DNA from: Diphasiastrum complanatum
Taxonomy: Eukaryota; Streptophyta; Lycopodiopsida; Lycopodiales; Lycopodiaceae
Direction of reading: 5' to 3'
Assembly (NCBI GenBank): GCA_029204225.1
Contig: CM055112.1
Location: forward strand, 26,674,118-26,738,117
DNA length: 64,000 bases
Both the position numbers and the translations under genes were made by a program. Positions 24,326 through 38,034 of this stretch are shown here, one piece after another. Under the pieces are notes generated by a model. The model had not been told where the DNA came from. It saw nothing but the letters and a program-made list of their open reading frames with translations, and made no database searches. Numbering within the stretch: position 1 is the first letter of the stretch; the number at the start of each line of letters is the position of its first letter.

Positions 24326-25518
24326 TGTTTACAGGGTCTCTGTCTTAGAATCTGTTAACTAGTTCTTTGTTTCGTTACTTCTTTTGCTGCTTGTTTTACA
24401 GCTTTGACAACTTGGTATTCTGCCTGTTAGCAGAGACTGTGGGCACTTCTTGAGATTATCTTTCTTGTTTTAAGGCCCAAATTAGACAAAAGAGGTTGAT
24501 AATCATTGTAGTATTGTCCTGTCTGTCAGAGGACATCTGGATGGGTCACTCTTGAACTGAATGCACATGCATAATCAACCAAAATGCAAGCCAATGCGTT
24601 CAACAAATGATCTATGTTACTGCTCAGTTGAACAACGATGGATTCCTACTTCTACTTTGCTGCAAAATGAACTAAAATCAGATCCTACACTACTTTACTT
24701 GTATAAATTGACAAAACAAGAAACAAAAACTAATCTACAGCATTTAGAAGTCCAAGAATCAAGAAACCAACCAGCCTTTTGATTCTTGGACATCCCAAGA
24801 ACATCAAACTGGATTGTAAAAAGATATGCAAGAACTACCCCACAAATCCAGCCTATTTAGTTTACTTGAATGCTGGCTCCTAAATTAATCCACAAACAAG
24901 AAAAGAAAACTAATCCACTCTAGGAAAGCAGCAAATTCAATCCACTCTAGGAAAGCAGCAAATCTAATCCACCCTATAATCCACAATCACACACGAAGGA
25001 GGGAAGGGTAGGATCATGAATGCATCACTCAAGAACAAGCATGATCAAGGAGCTCAATGGATGCACCAAACTCGTGAAGGATCTTCTCATTTTAGCATGG
25101 AGTTGATACAATACACAAAAAGCTCCTCTTCACAAAGAGGGAGTCTCTTAAATAAGCAAGAGAGCTCCTTAGGTGGCATCCTAGTGGAATTTCCACATTT
25201 CACAAATTACAAGTGGAATAATGCTCTCCACTAGAGGTCACCATCAAAAGGTGGCTCACTCTACTTTCTTTAAGAGAGGTCTACTTGTATTTATTACATT
25301 TGCTTAGAAATACTAGTTCCTACATGGTCATTTCATCTTTCGGGATTCACCATGAGGCTTACATAGTTCTTGCATGTCTTTCCTAGCTAGTAGCTCTCAT
25401 ACTCGGCTCTCAGTCTTCATTAGTCTCATCTTCTCAGAGACCTCCTCGGTCTAAAGTGAGAGGTTCTCTTGAGTTGCTCTGTCCAAGTATCTTGGGGATT
25501 CATCAGAATCAGCCAACA
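24326..25518 (-). repeat. 5' LTR of G2 (minus sense)
   Basis: 1193 bp, paired with 17360-18546. The outer flank is the target duplication TAACT. Confidence 0.93.
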
Positions 25519-25523
25519 TAACT

Positions 25524-26830
25524 CAATTCACTAGGAGGAACCTTACTTCAGAGTTAAATCGTTAAAAATCAACCAGATACCTAGGAGGAATCACCATGAA
25601 AAAAATATTTTACTGTCAATCCTAAATCTACTGACCTATCTTATAAACAAACAGTTAGGATAGTAAAATTATTCCTTTCACAATTTCCTGGATAAGGTCT
25701 GGAGGATTGATAATTCCACTCACAACTATGCGTTTAGTGCATTTCACAAAAATCTACACTCAGAATTAGACCATTCTAACGATGCTAAGATTTTCATAAA
25801 CCATGGTTTATTGGTATGCGACATGCAATACCCCTTTGAGAAAGCCATGCTAATGCATGAAAATAAATTCTCCAAGACCCATACAAAGGGTGAGGACTCA
25901 TTCATGCAATTACCACATGAAGCCCTAACCACAGATTCTCAAAGCATAAAATTAGGTCGTTACAACCTTTCCCACATTCGCTACAGCTACAACAATTGAA
26001 TGGAGTGACTTACAATTTATTGTACTACCACTTCCAAAAGTGTAGAAGTATAGTCAAAGGAGAAGGGTCTTTGGCAATCAGAAGTTCAAAGCTTTGTAAA
26101 TCCTCACAACTCTTCAAACAGAGTTACCTCCTCATGATCACTCCTTGCTTTTTCACAAGATCTATAAAAGCAAAAAACTAATATAGATCTAATTTGTAGG
26201 AAACGACAAATCCAAGGAGATGGTCACTCTCATTCAAATGTTACTAGCTTTACTTTTTGCTAACAGAAAAAAAAAATTAATTTAACTGCAATCACCAATC
26301 TATGCTCTATAGGTTGCATGTTCCAGTAGAGGATTAGTTTCTAAAAACTTTCAATTCTCAACATGCAATCATTAGATTTATGAGTTCAACCAACTAGCTG
26401 GTTATTTCAGCATGATAGATCAATCCAAATTAATCTATCAACAACTTAGCTAGTCCTACATGAATCTAACTCTATAGAATACTATGGTCCTATGCATGTT
26501 ACTCCATCTAGTAGATTTAAGCAATAAAACAAACAACAAGATCTTCCACAACAGGTCAGTCTACATCAATTTGAAAGCTTCTCAAGAGCAAGAAATTACA
26601 AATAAATTCATACTAATTCTCAGCATCTTTACACAAAATCGAACAAGTAGAAGAGCACTTTACCACAAATTTCGAAAAGCATGCTTCAAAACAAGAATTA
26701 GTGAATCCATATTTGAAATTCTCTTGAGAAAATCAACACTCCATTTCGGGATACAAATCCAAGCAATTATTCCTTTCTAATCAGATGTAGAGCTTGTTTT
26801 CAAACCCATCCAAGACTACATCTTAGCCGA
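25524..26830. other. no gene seen
   Basis: 1.3 kb of AT-rich sequence between G2 and the copia primer site at 26831. Possibly the leader of a minus-sense copia element, but no Gag coding is visible. Confidence 0.45.
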
Positions 26831-27153
26831 GCTCTAATACCAATGTAAGGACCAACCAGGAAAACTACTAGTATGAGGACAAGAGCAACATATAAAGAGA
26901 CTGGTGGGAGCCAAAAAAACCACCCAACCAATTGAGATGTATCCAAACACCTCACCCACGAGCCATGGCAATTGAATACATGAGGAGAGGAGAGAAAAAC
27001 CTAGAGCTTGAAAGCTTAGAATGGAGGAGGATGTGTCCCTACCCGTATACATAGGGGTAGGAAGCCTGTGCATGCACCCATGCAACCTCCCATGCAGTCC
27101 ATCTAACCATAGGTCACATATCCCATGCAATCTTCATGTGTAAGACCGTCACA
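26831..27153 (-). mobile_element. minus-sense copia LTR and primer site fragment
   Basis: GCTCTAATACCA at 26831-26842 is the complement of the copia primer site TGGTATCAGAGC with one change. Next to it, 26844 onward starts TGTAAGGACC, and a plausible LTR end is at 27153 (sense start TGTGACGGTCTTACA), giving about 310 bp. No partner LTR is found, so the outer limit is a guess. Confidence 0.45.
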
Positions 27154-27263
27154 AGCCATGCACTGCCCCACATGTCTCAATAGGAGTCTTTGGGTCCTCT
27201 CAAGATTATTAGATACAAACTGGCCTTGACATGAAATTAAATTGATGCATAATTCAGTGTTTT

Positions 27264-27783
27264 TTAATCACTTGCAAGATGCCATAAAATTTGAAACGTG
27301 CCACAGTTTGGCACAAATATTTTGTTTCCACCCATGTGCCCTTCAATAATCTTCGCATAAGTTGTTGTCGAAAAAATCCACGACAAGATAGCATGGTCTT
27401 CTTTTAAAACCTGAACATTGACATTAGCAAACTTAGGGAATAAATAAATCATAGCATTCTGGTAAACAATAATAAATAAAATTGAAATATACCTGAAATG
27501 CTGCTAACCACCATATTTCATTCTCTGATTGAACACTAAATGATGAATCCTCTGCAACATTTTCAATATTTTTTAATGCTTTGTTCATAAAGATGATATT
27601 TACCCATTCCAATTTTTGTCCCTTAACAATTTCAGACTCATCAAGTTTAATAGCCAATATTAAGTTTCCATGGACTTCTCCTTCAACTATTTTGTAATTC
27701 TTTCTTATAGGTCTCATTACTCTCACTAGCTTTGGTGGTACAATATGAAGATCAAACTTTTCCATTATTTCAAAATTGGACAA
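27264..27783 (-). pseudogene. E2 transposase-like gene fragment, two exons
   Basis: Two minus-strand frames match consecutive parts of the E1 transposase-like protein. The first (27783-27493) ends IKLDESEIVKGQKLE...FSVQSENEIWWLAAFQ, against E1 IKLDEAEIVKGHKLE...FSVQSENHIWWIAAFE. The second (27410-27264) has VLKEDHAILSWIF, AKIIEG and WHLASD followed by a stop, against E1 VPKESHDVLEWLF, SKIIHA, WHLAAD. Between them lies a clean phase-0 GT-AG intron (27411-27492, donor CAG/GTATAT, acceptor TTCAG/GTT) that E1 lacks. The Asp just before the stop aligns with the proposed first catalytic Asp of E1. Everything downstream is missing. Confidence 0.75.
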
Positions 27784-27877
27784 ACTAAATCATGTAATGA
27801 GAAAAATGATTCACACAAAACGTCAACAAGCATGTAGATCATTAAGCAATAGCAATGGATGTTATATAATCTACCTT

Positions 27878-28066
27878 TCAAATGCTTTCAAAGATTTTTG
27901 GAGGGAACACCATGCTCAACCAAAATTTATCCTCTTTTCCTCCTCCCGCTAGTGATATGGCGCAACCAAACTCCTTCACAAACGTATGAATAAAAGCTTC
28001 TTGGCAGTGTGGATAGTCGACCATGTGCTTAATTGACGTGTTTATTTCGTTTGAGTTAAAAGTCAC
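27878..28066 (-). CDS. possible upstream exon of E2 gene
   Basis: Open minus frame of 62 codons (HCQEAFIHTFVKEFGC, KEDKFWLSMVFPPKIFES) lying between the E2 terminus and the recognised transposase exon, followed by a donor-like AAG/GTAGAT. It has protein-like composition but I cannot match it to E1 or E3. Confidence 0.35.
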   Translation of the reverse strand: MTFNSNEINTSIKHMVDYPHCQEAFIHTFVKEFGCAISLAGGGKEDKFWLSMVFPPKIFESI

Positions 28067-28237
28067 TTAACAACTAGTTAGACGGTGGGCAACACCGGAA
28101 ACTAAAAAAAGACGGCAACAAATCTTGCGTTTATACTCTCTCTCTCTCTCTCTAATCATTCTCTCACTAAGTTTGGGTTCCTTGTAGGGCCCTTTTTGAG
28201 TTGAGATTTTCCCTAACGTGACAAACTTTCTTGACCA

Positions 28238-30694
<2,457 letters not shown>

Positions 30695-30705
30695 CTATCT
30701 ATCTA

Positions 30706-30840
30706 TATATATATTTAAACTTATGTACATTTTTGCGCATGTGTATGGGTGCACCCATGCATCCTTCTCCCATCACCCATGCATACACAATTTTTGAGCT
30801 AAAAATGATGGGGAGGGGATGCATGTATGGGGAGAGTAGT
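30706..30840 (+). repeat. GGATGCATG fold-back repeat, copy 1
   Basis: Shares with 33481-33617 the order TATATTTAAA, TTTTGCGCATG, CCATGCATCC, ACCCATGCAT, TTTGA.CTAAA, GGATGCATGTATGGGGAG. The inner part folds back on itself (CCATGCATCC against GGATGCATG). Likely a small non-autonomous element. Confidence 0.6.
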
Positions 30841-31360
30841 TTGTAGACTAGCAAAGCACAAATAACCAAATTTATCACCTGGTTAAAAATGAGCAATAGT
30901 GTCTCTCATTCAACATTTTGTCCCAAATGGAAATAAGCAGGACATTCATTTTAGAAATAAAGAGTCTATTTTAGAGATAAAATGCAGGACAAGTATTTTC
31001 AGAAATTGCCATGAGTTCTAGACATCGTCATGATTTAGGACTCATTGACCTCTCTAAAATCAGGTTGTTTAGTATTCATAAAGCTGAAAATAGATTCTCA
31101 ACATATATAGGACACCTAAAAGCTAAATGAGTGATCATTTAGTTTCTATAGGGGGGCCTAAATTAAGCAAAATAGTTTGGAAGTTACCAACTATTGTAGA
31201 CACCTACAGTACACACTGCACATGCTGAAACTGATTGTTAATATTTGGCAGACAGACAGATTCCAGGTCTTCGAATCTGTTCAGTTGCTATCCTTGACAT
31301 GGAGGTGCATTTTTAGTATGGTCTACAATCCAGCACACAACTTAGGAATTGCATGGTTTT
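30841..31360. other. no gene seen
   Basis: 520 bp of AT-rich sequence; no coding pattern or repeat recognised. Confidence 0.4.
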
Positions 31361-31363
31361 TAA

Positions 31364-31845
31364 CAGTTCAATACTCATAGCGAAACATGCATCCGAACCA
31401 GAAACCCTAAACGCAATTTTGGAAATCTAGGCCCATCGAGCCAGAAATTGAACGGATTCAGTAAAAAACGATCAGAACTTCGGACAGGAGGTGTCCATAG
31501 GTTTGTGGGCTAAACACGAACCCACAGGACCATTTGTAGCTCAATTCCGATGTCGTTTGTCCGGAAACACCTTTTTTGTTTGGGAGAATGCCACTAAATG
31601 GACTACTTTCTAACATCCCCGAGAACTGGTCCAATGTCGTTGAACGAAGTCCATTTTCTAGGTCATCATTTTCGTCTTGTGCTGCACGTCAAGACGAACC
31701 CACAGGTCTAAATCGGGCTCCAAACGGTTCAATACTCACAACAACGAAACGTGCGTCCAAACCAGAAACTCTAAACGAAGTTTTGGGATTCTAGGCCCTC
31801 GTCGAGCCAGAAATCGGTCGGATTGAGTAGAAAACAGTCACATTT
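31364..31845 (+). repeat. direct duplication, about 100-bp units 360 bp apart
   Basis: Segments starting TTCAATACTCA at 31368 and 31729 share CGAAAC.TGC.TCC.AACCAGA, AAC, TTTTGG and TCTAGGCCC plus GAGCCAGAAAT. About 85% alike by eye. Function unknown. Confidence 0.6.
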
Positions 31846-32378
31846 TAAACAGATTGAGGTACTACAGGTTTTGAAGTAAATTTAGCATGATTTGTAGAGG
31901 TTGTTCAATCCAACCGTAACATTTCAAAGAATCTCATGGCATCTGTTCACAGCACACACATTTCAGAAAGTGATCTCTCTCTCTCTCACACACACGCACA
32001 CATTCCGCTGTCATTGTAACAGGTCACAGACACAGTAGCAGCACACACGAGCAGACTAGAACTATCATGGAGGAAGCAGTTCATGGAGGATAGTATTTGC
32101 AATATTGATGATACGAACGTTAGCAGCATTGCGACGATTCCTTGACGAATGGTCGTTTGATTTTCTTGAGATCTTAGATGGAGGTCTGAGATGTTGATAT
32201 TTGCACCGATATTGGTTCAGTGCAGGTTCCAAACTCATAAGATCTGGAGCTTGAATAGTAGGTCCAGTAATCTTCATCATCCACGATTGTTGAGATCTTT
32301 CATGAGTAGTAATTGCTGCAGATCGCATGCCAACATCAGTTTCAATAGGCCCATGAAACTCAGGAGGCGTAGTGGATG
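31846..32378. other. no gene seen
   Basis: No convincing ORF; a short CT/CA tract near 31975-32000. Confidence 0.4.
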
Positions 32379-32465
32379 CTTCTTGGTTTCCAAGGGGAGG
32401 CTCGAACCTAAGACCAAAGAAACTTTGGATGTCAAGCTAACCAACTAAGCCAACCCCATTGGCTG
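32379..32465 (-). repeat. tRNA-derived SINE, copy 1
   Basis: The reverse complement matches 35108-35196 nearly throughout, including GTTGGCTTAGTTGG (A-box-like) and GGTTCGAGCC (B-box). See the second copy. Confidence 0.65.
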
Positions 32466-32902
32466 TAGTGGATGACTGAACCGGGACTTTAATAATAATC
32501 TTTGTTTTTTTTTTTTTTTTTGGATTCTGCATTCAGTGAACAGATTGAACCAACACTACTCATAGAGTTGTCCCGCATAAAGTAATAAAAATACATACCT
32601 CACACTTACTAAATATTCTGATTTCCTATTTTACAAACCAGTTTTATTACATGATAAGTACCTTCAAGGATATCCAACTTACATCAATGTCCTCATTCAT
32701 TATCATTAATTGTGCAATTCACAAGATCACAAAAATATGCCAAAACATACTTTGCATATCACAATACATATTATATATATTAATTAATTGATTAATTAAT
32801 TACATGATTTGCATATCACAATACATATTATATGTATTAATTGATTAATTACATGAACCGTGGCACGGTTCACCCCACGGTTCCCAAGACCCACGGTTCT
32901 AT

Positions 32903-32957
<55 letters not shown>

Positions 32958-33240
32958 TGACGAAGTTTTTGGAGGGCGGAGTGTAGTGTTGATGACGCTC
33001 TCAAGGTTGTCGATCTGCTCATTGCTCAGCACTAGCATTTCACTTTTGTCCAATTTAGCGAAGACCATGAATCGGGATTCAGACTCTAGAGTCTTCTAAC
33101 GAGGTTATGTTGGTGTGAAAATTGCTATTTCTAAGGCTTCAGCCTTCCTTGATGAGCAGTTGGAAGGTTAGAGCAACCTGAAAGATTGTCGTTGAAGTTT
33201 ATATTCTTTTCTTGATGACTCTTGGAGCCTTTTTTTCGAC
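32466..33240. other. no gene seen; A/T runs and (AC)n(AT)n
   Basis: Non-coding. Holds a T15 run (about 32506-32520), a TTAATTAATTGATT cluster near 32780-32850, (AC)19 at 32904-32941 followed by (AT)8 at 32942-32957, and three CACGGTTC words at 32865-32900. Confidence 0.5.
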
Positions 33241-33402
33241 TCCTCTATTGCTTCATTCTATATCTTCTTAGCCCTCTATAGCTAATCGCAACTCCATTCT
33301 ATATCTTCTGAGTCCTCTATTGCTTCTTTATGTATCTTTTGAGTCCTCTATAACTAATCGCAACTCCAATCTGTATCTCCTGAGCCCTCTATTGTTGATC
33401 TG
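33241..33402 (+). repeat. short tandem repeat based on CCTCTAT
   Basis: Four or five units of about 30-41 bp starting CCTCTAT, two of them containing CTAATCGCAACTCCA and most ending ATCTTCTGAG or a variant. Confidence 0.65.
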
Positions 33403-33480
33403 TGAATATGGAAGCTTTATTAATATTTTCTGACAGGCGAGAATGGATTGAGTCCAGGTTTAAATCGCCTCAATCTATAG

Positions 33481-33617
33481 ATATATTTAAATTTACGTAT
33501 AGTTTTGCGCATGGGTGAGGGACCCCATGCATCCTCCTCCCCTTACCCATGCATGCACGTCTTTTGAACTAAATTTTTTTAAAAAGAGGATGCATGTATG
33601 GGGAGGAGGATGCATGG
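33481..33617 (+). repeat. GGATGCATG fold-back repeat, copy 2
   Basis: Contains a perfect 18-bp inverted repeat: CCATGCATCCTCCTCCCC at 33525-33542 and its complement at 33600-33617, with 57 bp between. Sequence order matches copy 1 at 30706. Confidence 0.7.
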
Positions 33618-33651
33618 CCCTCCTCTCCATGCATGCATGCATATTCATAAG

Positions 33652-35107
<1,456 letters not shown>

Positions 35108-35196
35108 GCCAACGGGGTTGGCTCAGTTGGTTGGCTTGGCATCCAAAGTTTCTTTGGTCCCAGGTTCGAGCCTCCCCTTGGAAACCAAGAAGCATA
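35108..35196 (+). repeat. tRNA-derived SINE, copy 2
   Basis: TGGCTCAGTTGG at 35119-35130 fits the RNA polymerase III A-box and GGTTCGAGCC at 35163-35172 the B-box, 32 bp apart. GGGG at the start can pair with CCCC after the B-box, like an acceptor stem, but the remaining stem pairs are poor and no clear anticodon arm forms, so a working tRNA is unlikely. A second dispersed copy (32379-32465, minus) with the same downstream CTTGGAAACCAAGAAGCAT argues for a SINE. Confidence 0.7.
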
Positions 35197-35598
35197 ACTA
35201 CCCTTCGGGTTGTAGTCCTTTTAGATTCATTTATTAAGGTATTTTTGCCTTCAATATATCGTTGAATAACTTGTCATTGCTACGCCCATTAGATATTCAA
35301 TGCTAATCTTTATCAATTGAGTAGGTTCATTGGGGTTTTGCATCACAAAGTAGTAATTCAAGAAAAATATGCATGTAATAGGGTATTACATATCATCTAC
35401 ATTTGGATATCCCTACTGATTTGTCCATTTTATAGAAAAGAGGAGGCATTGATTTTAGTTACTTGATCAATTAGATATAGATATATTTCAGCTACTATGA
35501 TTATATACTAACTATCTGGTGTTTCTTGCAGATCTACATTAGTTGCTCCTCATAATATTAAGGACAATGCTTTAATTTGAAAGACATCGGGTTCAATA
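35197..35598. other. no gene seen
   Basis: 400 bp of AT-rich sequence without features. Confidence 0.4.
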
Positions 35599-35874
35599 TT
35601 GACAAGAAAATCTATTGAATACATTATGATGAACAATAGGAGCTCTAATATTAAGTGCAAAATTACAGAGTCTTTGATGGTGGACATTCAGAAAATTTTA
35701 GATCAGACTATAGTCCAAGGTGCCGATGATTTTGTTGGTATTGGCAGAGAAGCATATGCAACAATATTTCAGCTATTAGAGAAGCTTTTAAGAAAGTTTG
35801 AACTAAAAAAAGTCCCTATCCCAAGGTTATATCACTTGAAAAAAGACAAACAAGTTAAACATAGGAATGCATAA
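35599..35874 (+). CDS. unrecognised ORF, 91 codons
   Basis: Charged, helix-prone sequence (MVDIQKILDQTIVQGADDFV, ATIFQLLEKLLRKFELKK). The stop codon lies in the left arm of a perfect hairpin (35850-35908), so the C-terminus looks artificial. Possibly an exon or relic; no family recognised. Confidence 0.25.
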   Translation: MTRKSIEYIMMNNRSSNIKCKITESLMVDIQKILDQTIVQGADDFVGIGREAYATIFQLLEKLLRKFELKKVPIPRLYHLKKDKQVKHRNA

Positions 35875-35908
35875 GATGTTAACTTATGCATTCCTATGTT
35901 TAACTTGT
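35850..35908. repeat. perfect 26-bp inverted repeat, 7-bp loop
   Basis: Arms 35850-35875 and 35883-35908 are exact reverse complements (left arm starts ACAAGTTAAACATAGG), loop ATGTTAA. No mismatch, so the inversion is probably recent. Confidence 0.95.
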
Positions 35909-36053
35909 GATGGCAAGAGTCATAAACGGAGAAGACGTGGAAATTGTGGCGTATGATGGGATGGGTGAAGTAATGGAGGGTCTGATTGGACTATGGGTAG
36001 GGGATGCAGTAATGGTGATGGGGGAGGTGTGGCTAGGGCTCGTATAGACGAAG

Positions 36054-37026
36054 ATGGGTGGCGGAGATGGGGATGTGTCGAAGATCGGTTACTATTGGAC
36101 GTTGCGTGATCAAGGGTGTTGTCATCATCACTTCTTCACCACCTACTTCTCCAACTCGACCCCAGACTCTTTCCTCGCCTCCAAAGACACCCATTCCTTT
36201 AAACTTTCCCCAGACAATGAACAATTCGTACTTGATCTTTTGGGAAAGCCTCCAGTAGGTTTCCCCTCTCAGCTTCTACAAACTCAGCTAGATTTTTCTA
36301 TCCCCCAATCCTCTCCCTCCTTTGAAGAACACATGGACCTTGGTCAAGAGAGATCCTTCGACCAATTGTTGGAATATCAAGGTGAGCAGGCTACCACAGT
36401 TGCTCAAAATGTAGAGTCAGGCCTGGCCCCTAATGATGACACATTTCTTGGTGTTTCACCATCAGGACCCAGTCCCAAGGATGTCATAGTCCCAGAAGGC
36501 TATGACTGTGAAGACAATTTTGTGGATATAGAGCCTAAAGTAGTGGAAACAATAGCTGTCTCAATATCGTTCAGAGCAGCCAGTACTTCCACAACAATCT
36601 CATTGGATTTAACAGACATCCAAAAAATTTATCAACACCTTGGCATTCTGCTAACCTAGTTGCTGCAAGAAAAACAAACATGTCAGCTTGCATCTACAAA
36701 CTCAATTCAAAAGGGACAATGTAGGCCCAAGAGCTGCAAAAGGTCAAAAAAGAATTGGAAGTGGCACAATAACATGAAAGGGTTACTCAGAAGGAGTTAG
36801 AATAGAACCAGGAAACAGAGGCAACCTGGGATCCTATGCACAACAATTACAAAAAAGTTTGATGGATGCCAGTGGTCAAGTCTCCCAAGTAGTACAAAGC
36901 GTGCAACAACATGTGTCATTACTACATGAACAATTGGATATGGAAACTATTGAGAAGGAGCATCTTAGCAAAGCATTAGTAGAATTAATGACTGAATGTG
37001 ATGAGATCCTAACAGGTGACATTTGA
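36054..37026 (+). pseudogene. decayed ORF with coiled-coil tail
   Basis: Open frame 36054-36659 (201 codons): Ser/Pro/Phe-rich first half, then an acidic region (EGYDCEDNFVDIEPKVVE) and TDIQKIYQHLGILLT before a stop. Beyond it, interrupted by further stops and frame changes, lie heptad-like pieces (ELQKVKKELEVAQ; SYAQQLQKSLMDASGQVSQV; LHEQLDMETIEKEHLSKALV) up to 37026. A single ancestral protein with a globular N-terminus and a coiled-coil C-terminus is plausible. Family unknown; it resembles in style the ORFs that follow gag or pol in G1 and G2. Confidence 0.4.
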
Positions 37027-37532
37027 ATTTTTCCTTGACAAGGAAAACCTATATGCCATAGGGAGGGAATATACGTAGTGATATTTTGAAATATGACATA
37101 ACCATAAGGTTTGAGTGTTTTAGTTAATACATTGAACTCTAAAGTATACAGGTGATTAATCTTAAAGGTAAATTTTGAAGATGTATATTTGTGGGTGAAG
37201 AATCTTAATTAACAATGGAGGATATTTTGAAAGGACGGACATATATATCATATCTACACTCCATGTTTAGAATGTGGAACATCAAATGTATTAGAAAAAT
37301 TATGCTTTCATTTAAGGATATAAATGTGCAGGGTAATAAATGTGAAAGAAAATGAAAAACATTCATCTACTTTGAAGTATCTACAACCCAAGTGATTGCA
37401 TAAACACATATGACACAATGTTTGACAAGAGCACTTGCACTATAGCATGAATGATGAAAGTACTAACACAAATAGAAGAACCCTAAAATGGATCTTGAAC
37501 ATACATTTTGATGTACATATGCAGATCACATT

Positions 37533-37571
37533 TGCATTAGGGCCCTTTTTGGACTCAAACAGGGCCTCTTC
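37533..37571 (+). repeat. E1 left terminal inverted repeat
   Basis: Starts TGCATTAGGGCCCTTTTTGG; identical to the reverse complement of 50918-50956 except at one base. It contains an internal palindrome (GGCCCTTTTTG against CAAACAGGGCC). Weaker similarity (CTAAT.ATAATTA..TTAGTG.TAAT) continues a little further in. Confidence 0.85.
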
Positions 37572-38034
37572 CTTGCCTAAACAAGTTTTCTAATCATAAT
37601 TAATTTAGTGCTAATCAATCCTACGTGGCACCTTTACCTTGGGTTACCATACAAGGTGAGCAAGAGTTAAGGCCTAAATGTAGGTCTCCTTTTCATAGAC
37701 TATTGTAGGTTATTTGCATAGACTATAATAGGCAAGTAATAGGTAAGTTACAAATTACAACTAGAGTAGGGTTAGTATAGGACGACCTTTCATTGTCCTA
37801 ACTACAATAGGACCCTAGGGATGGAAACTAGTATATGCCTAATAAAGCTTATATCATTGTTAGTTCACATTGAGCTTTGACACCATTTGATTAAGGTATA
37901 TTGTAATGTTCTACATAGATTCTTTTGGGAAATTTCATTACATGTATCACTTACATGTGAAGTTAGAGAAGGATTATGCGACCACCAAAGCTGCATGGGG
38001 TGTTAACTTAAATCCGTATGACATGCATTGTTAG
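37572..38034 (+). other. E1 left subterminal region
   Basis: Leader of the transposase-like gene. A short open stretch starting at an ATG near 37942 (MYHLHVKLEKDYATTKAAWG) could be a first exon, but its splice donor is not clear. Confidence 0.35.

Larger units (their letters stand above)
17360..25518 (-). mobile_element. Ty3/gypsy element G2, gag-only, complete
   Basis: 8159-bp element in minus sense with LTRs at 17360-18546 and 24326-25518, flanked by the direct repeat TAACT (17355-17359 and 25519-25523). The 5.8 kb interior holds a gag gene, a decayed coiled-coil stretch and a long repetitive leader, with no reverse transcriptase, RNase H or integrase motif in any frame. This fits the non-autonomous gag-only class (TR-GAG) described in plants. 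The LTRs differ at several dozen positions by eye. Confidence 0.92.
27264..28237 (-). mobile_element. E2: broken DNA transposon of the E1 family
   Basis: Minus-strand fragment with a transposase-like gene piece (27264-27783), a possible upstream exon (27878-28066) and a terminal segment (28073-28237) that matches E3 (61916-62058): CTAGTTAGA, ACACCGGAAACT, a (CT)n tract, then AGGGCCCTTTTTGAG and TTTTCCCTAACGTGA. The GGGCCC-TTTTGAGTCCA core is shared with the inverted repeats of E1. The other end of E2 was not found. Confidence 0.7.

Noticed and set aside
35119-35172. Functional tRNA gene
   Set aside because: A- and B-boxes are good but no proper anticodon arm or seven-pair acceptor stem forms, and a second dispersed copy exists.
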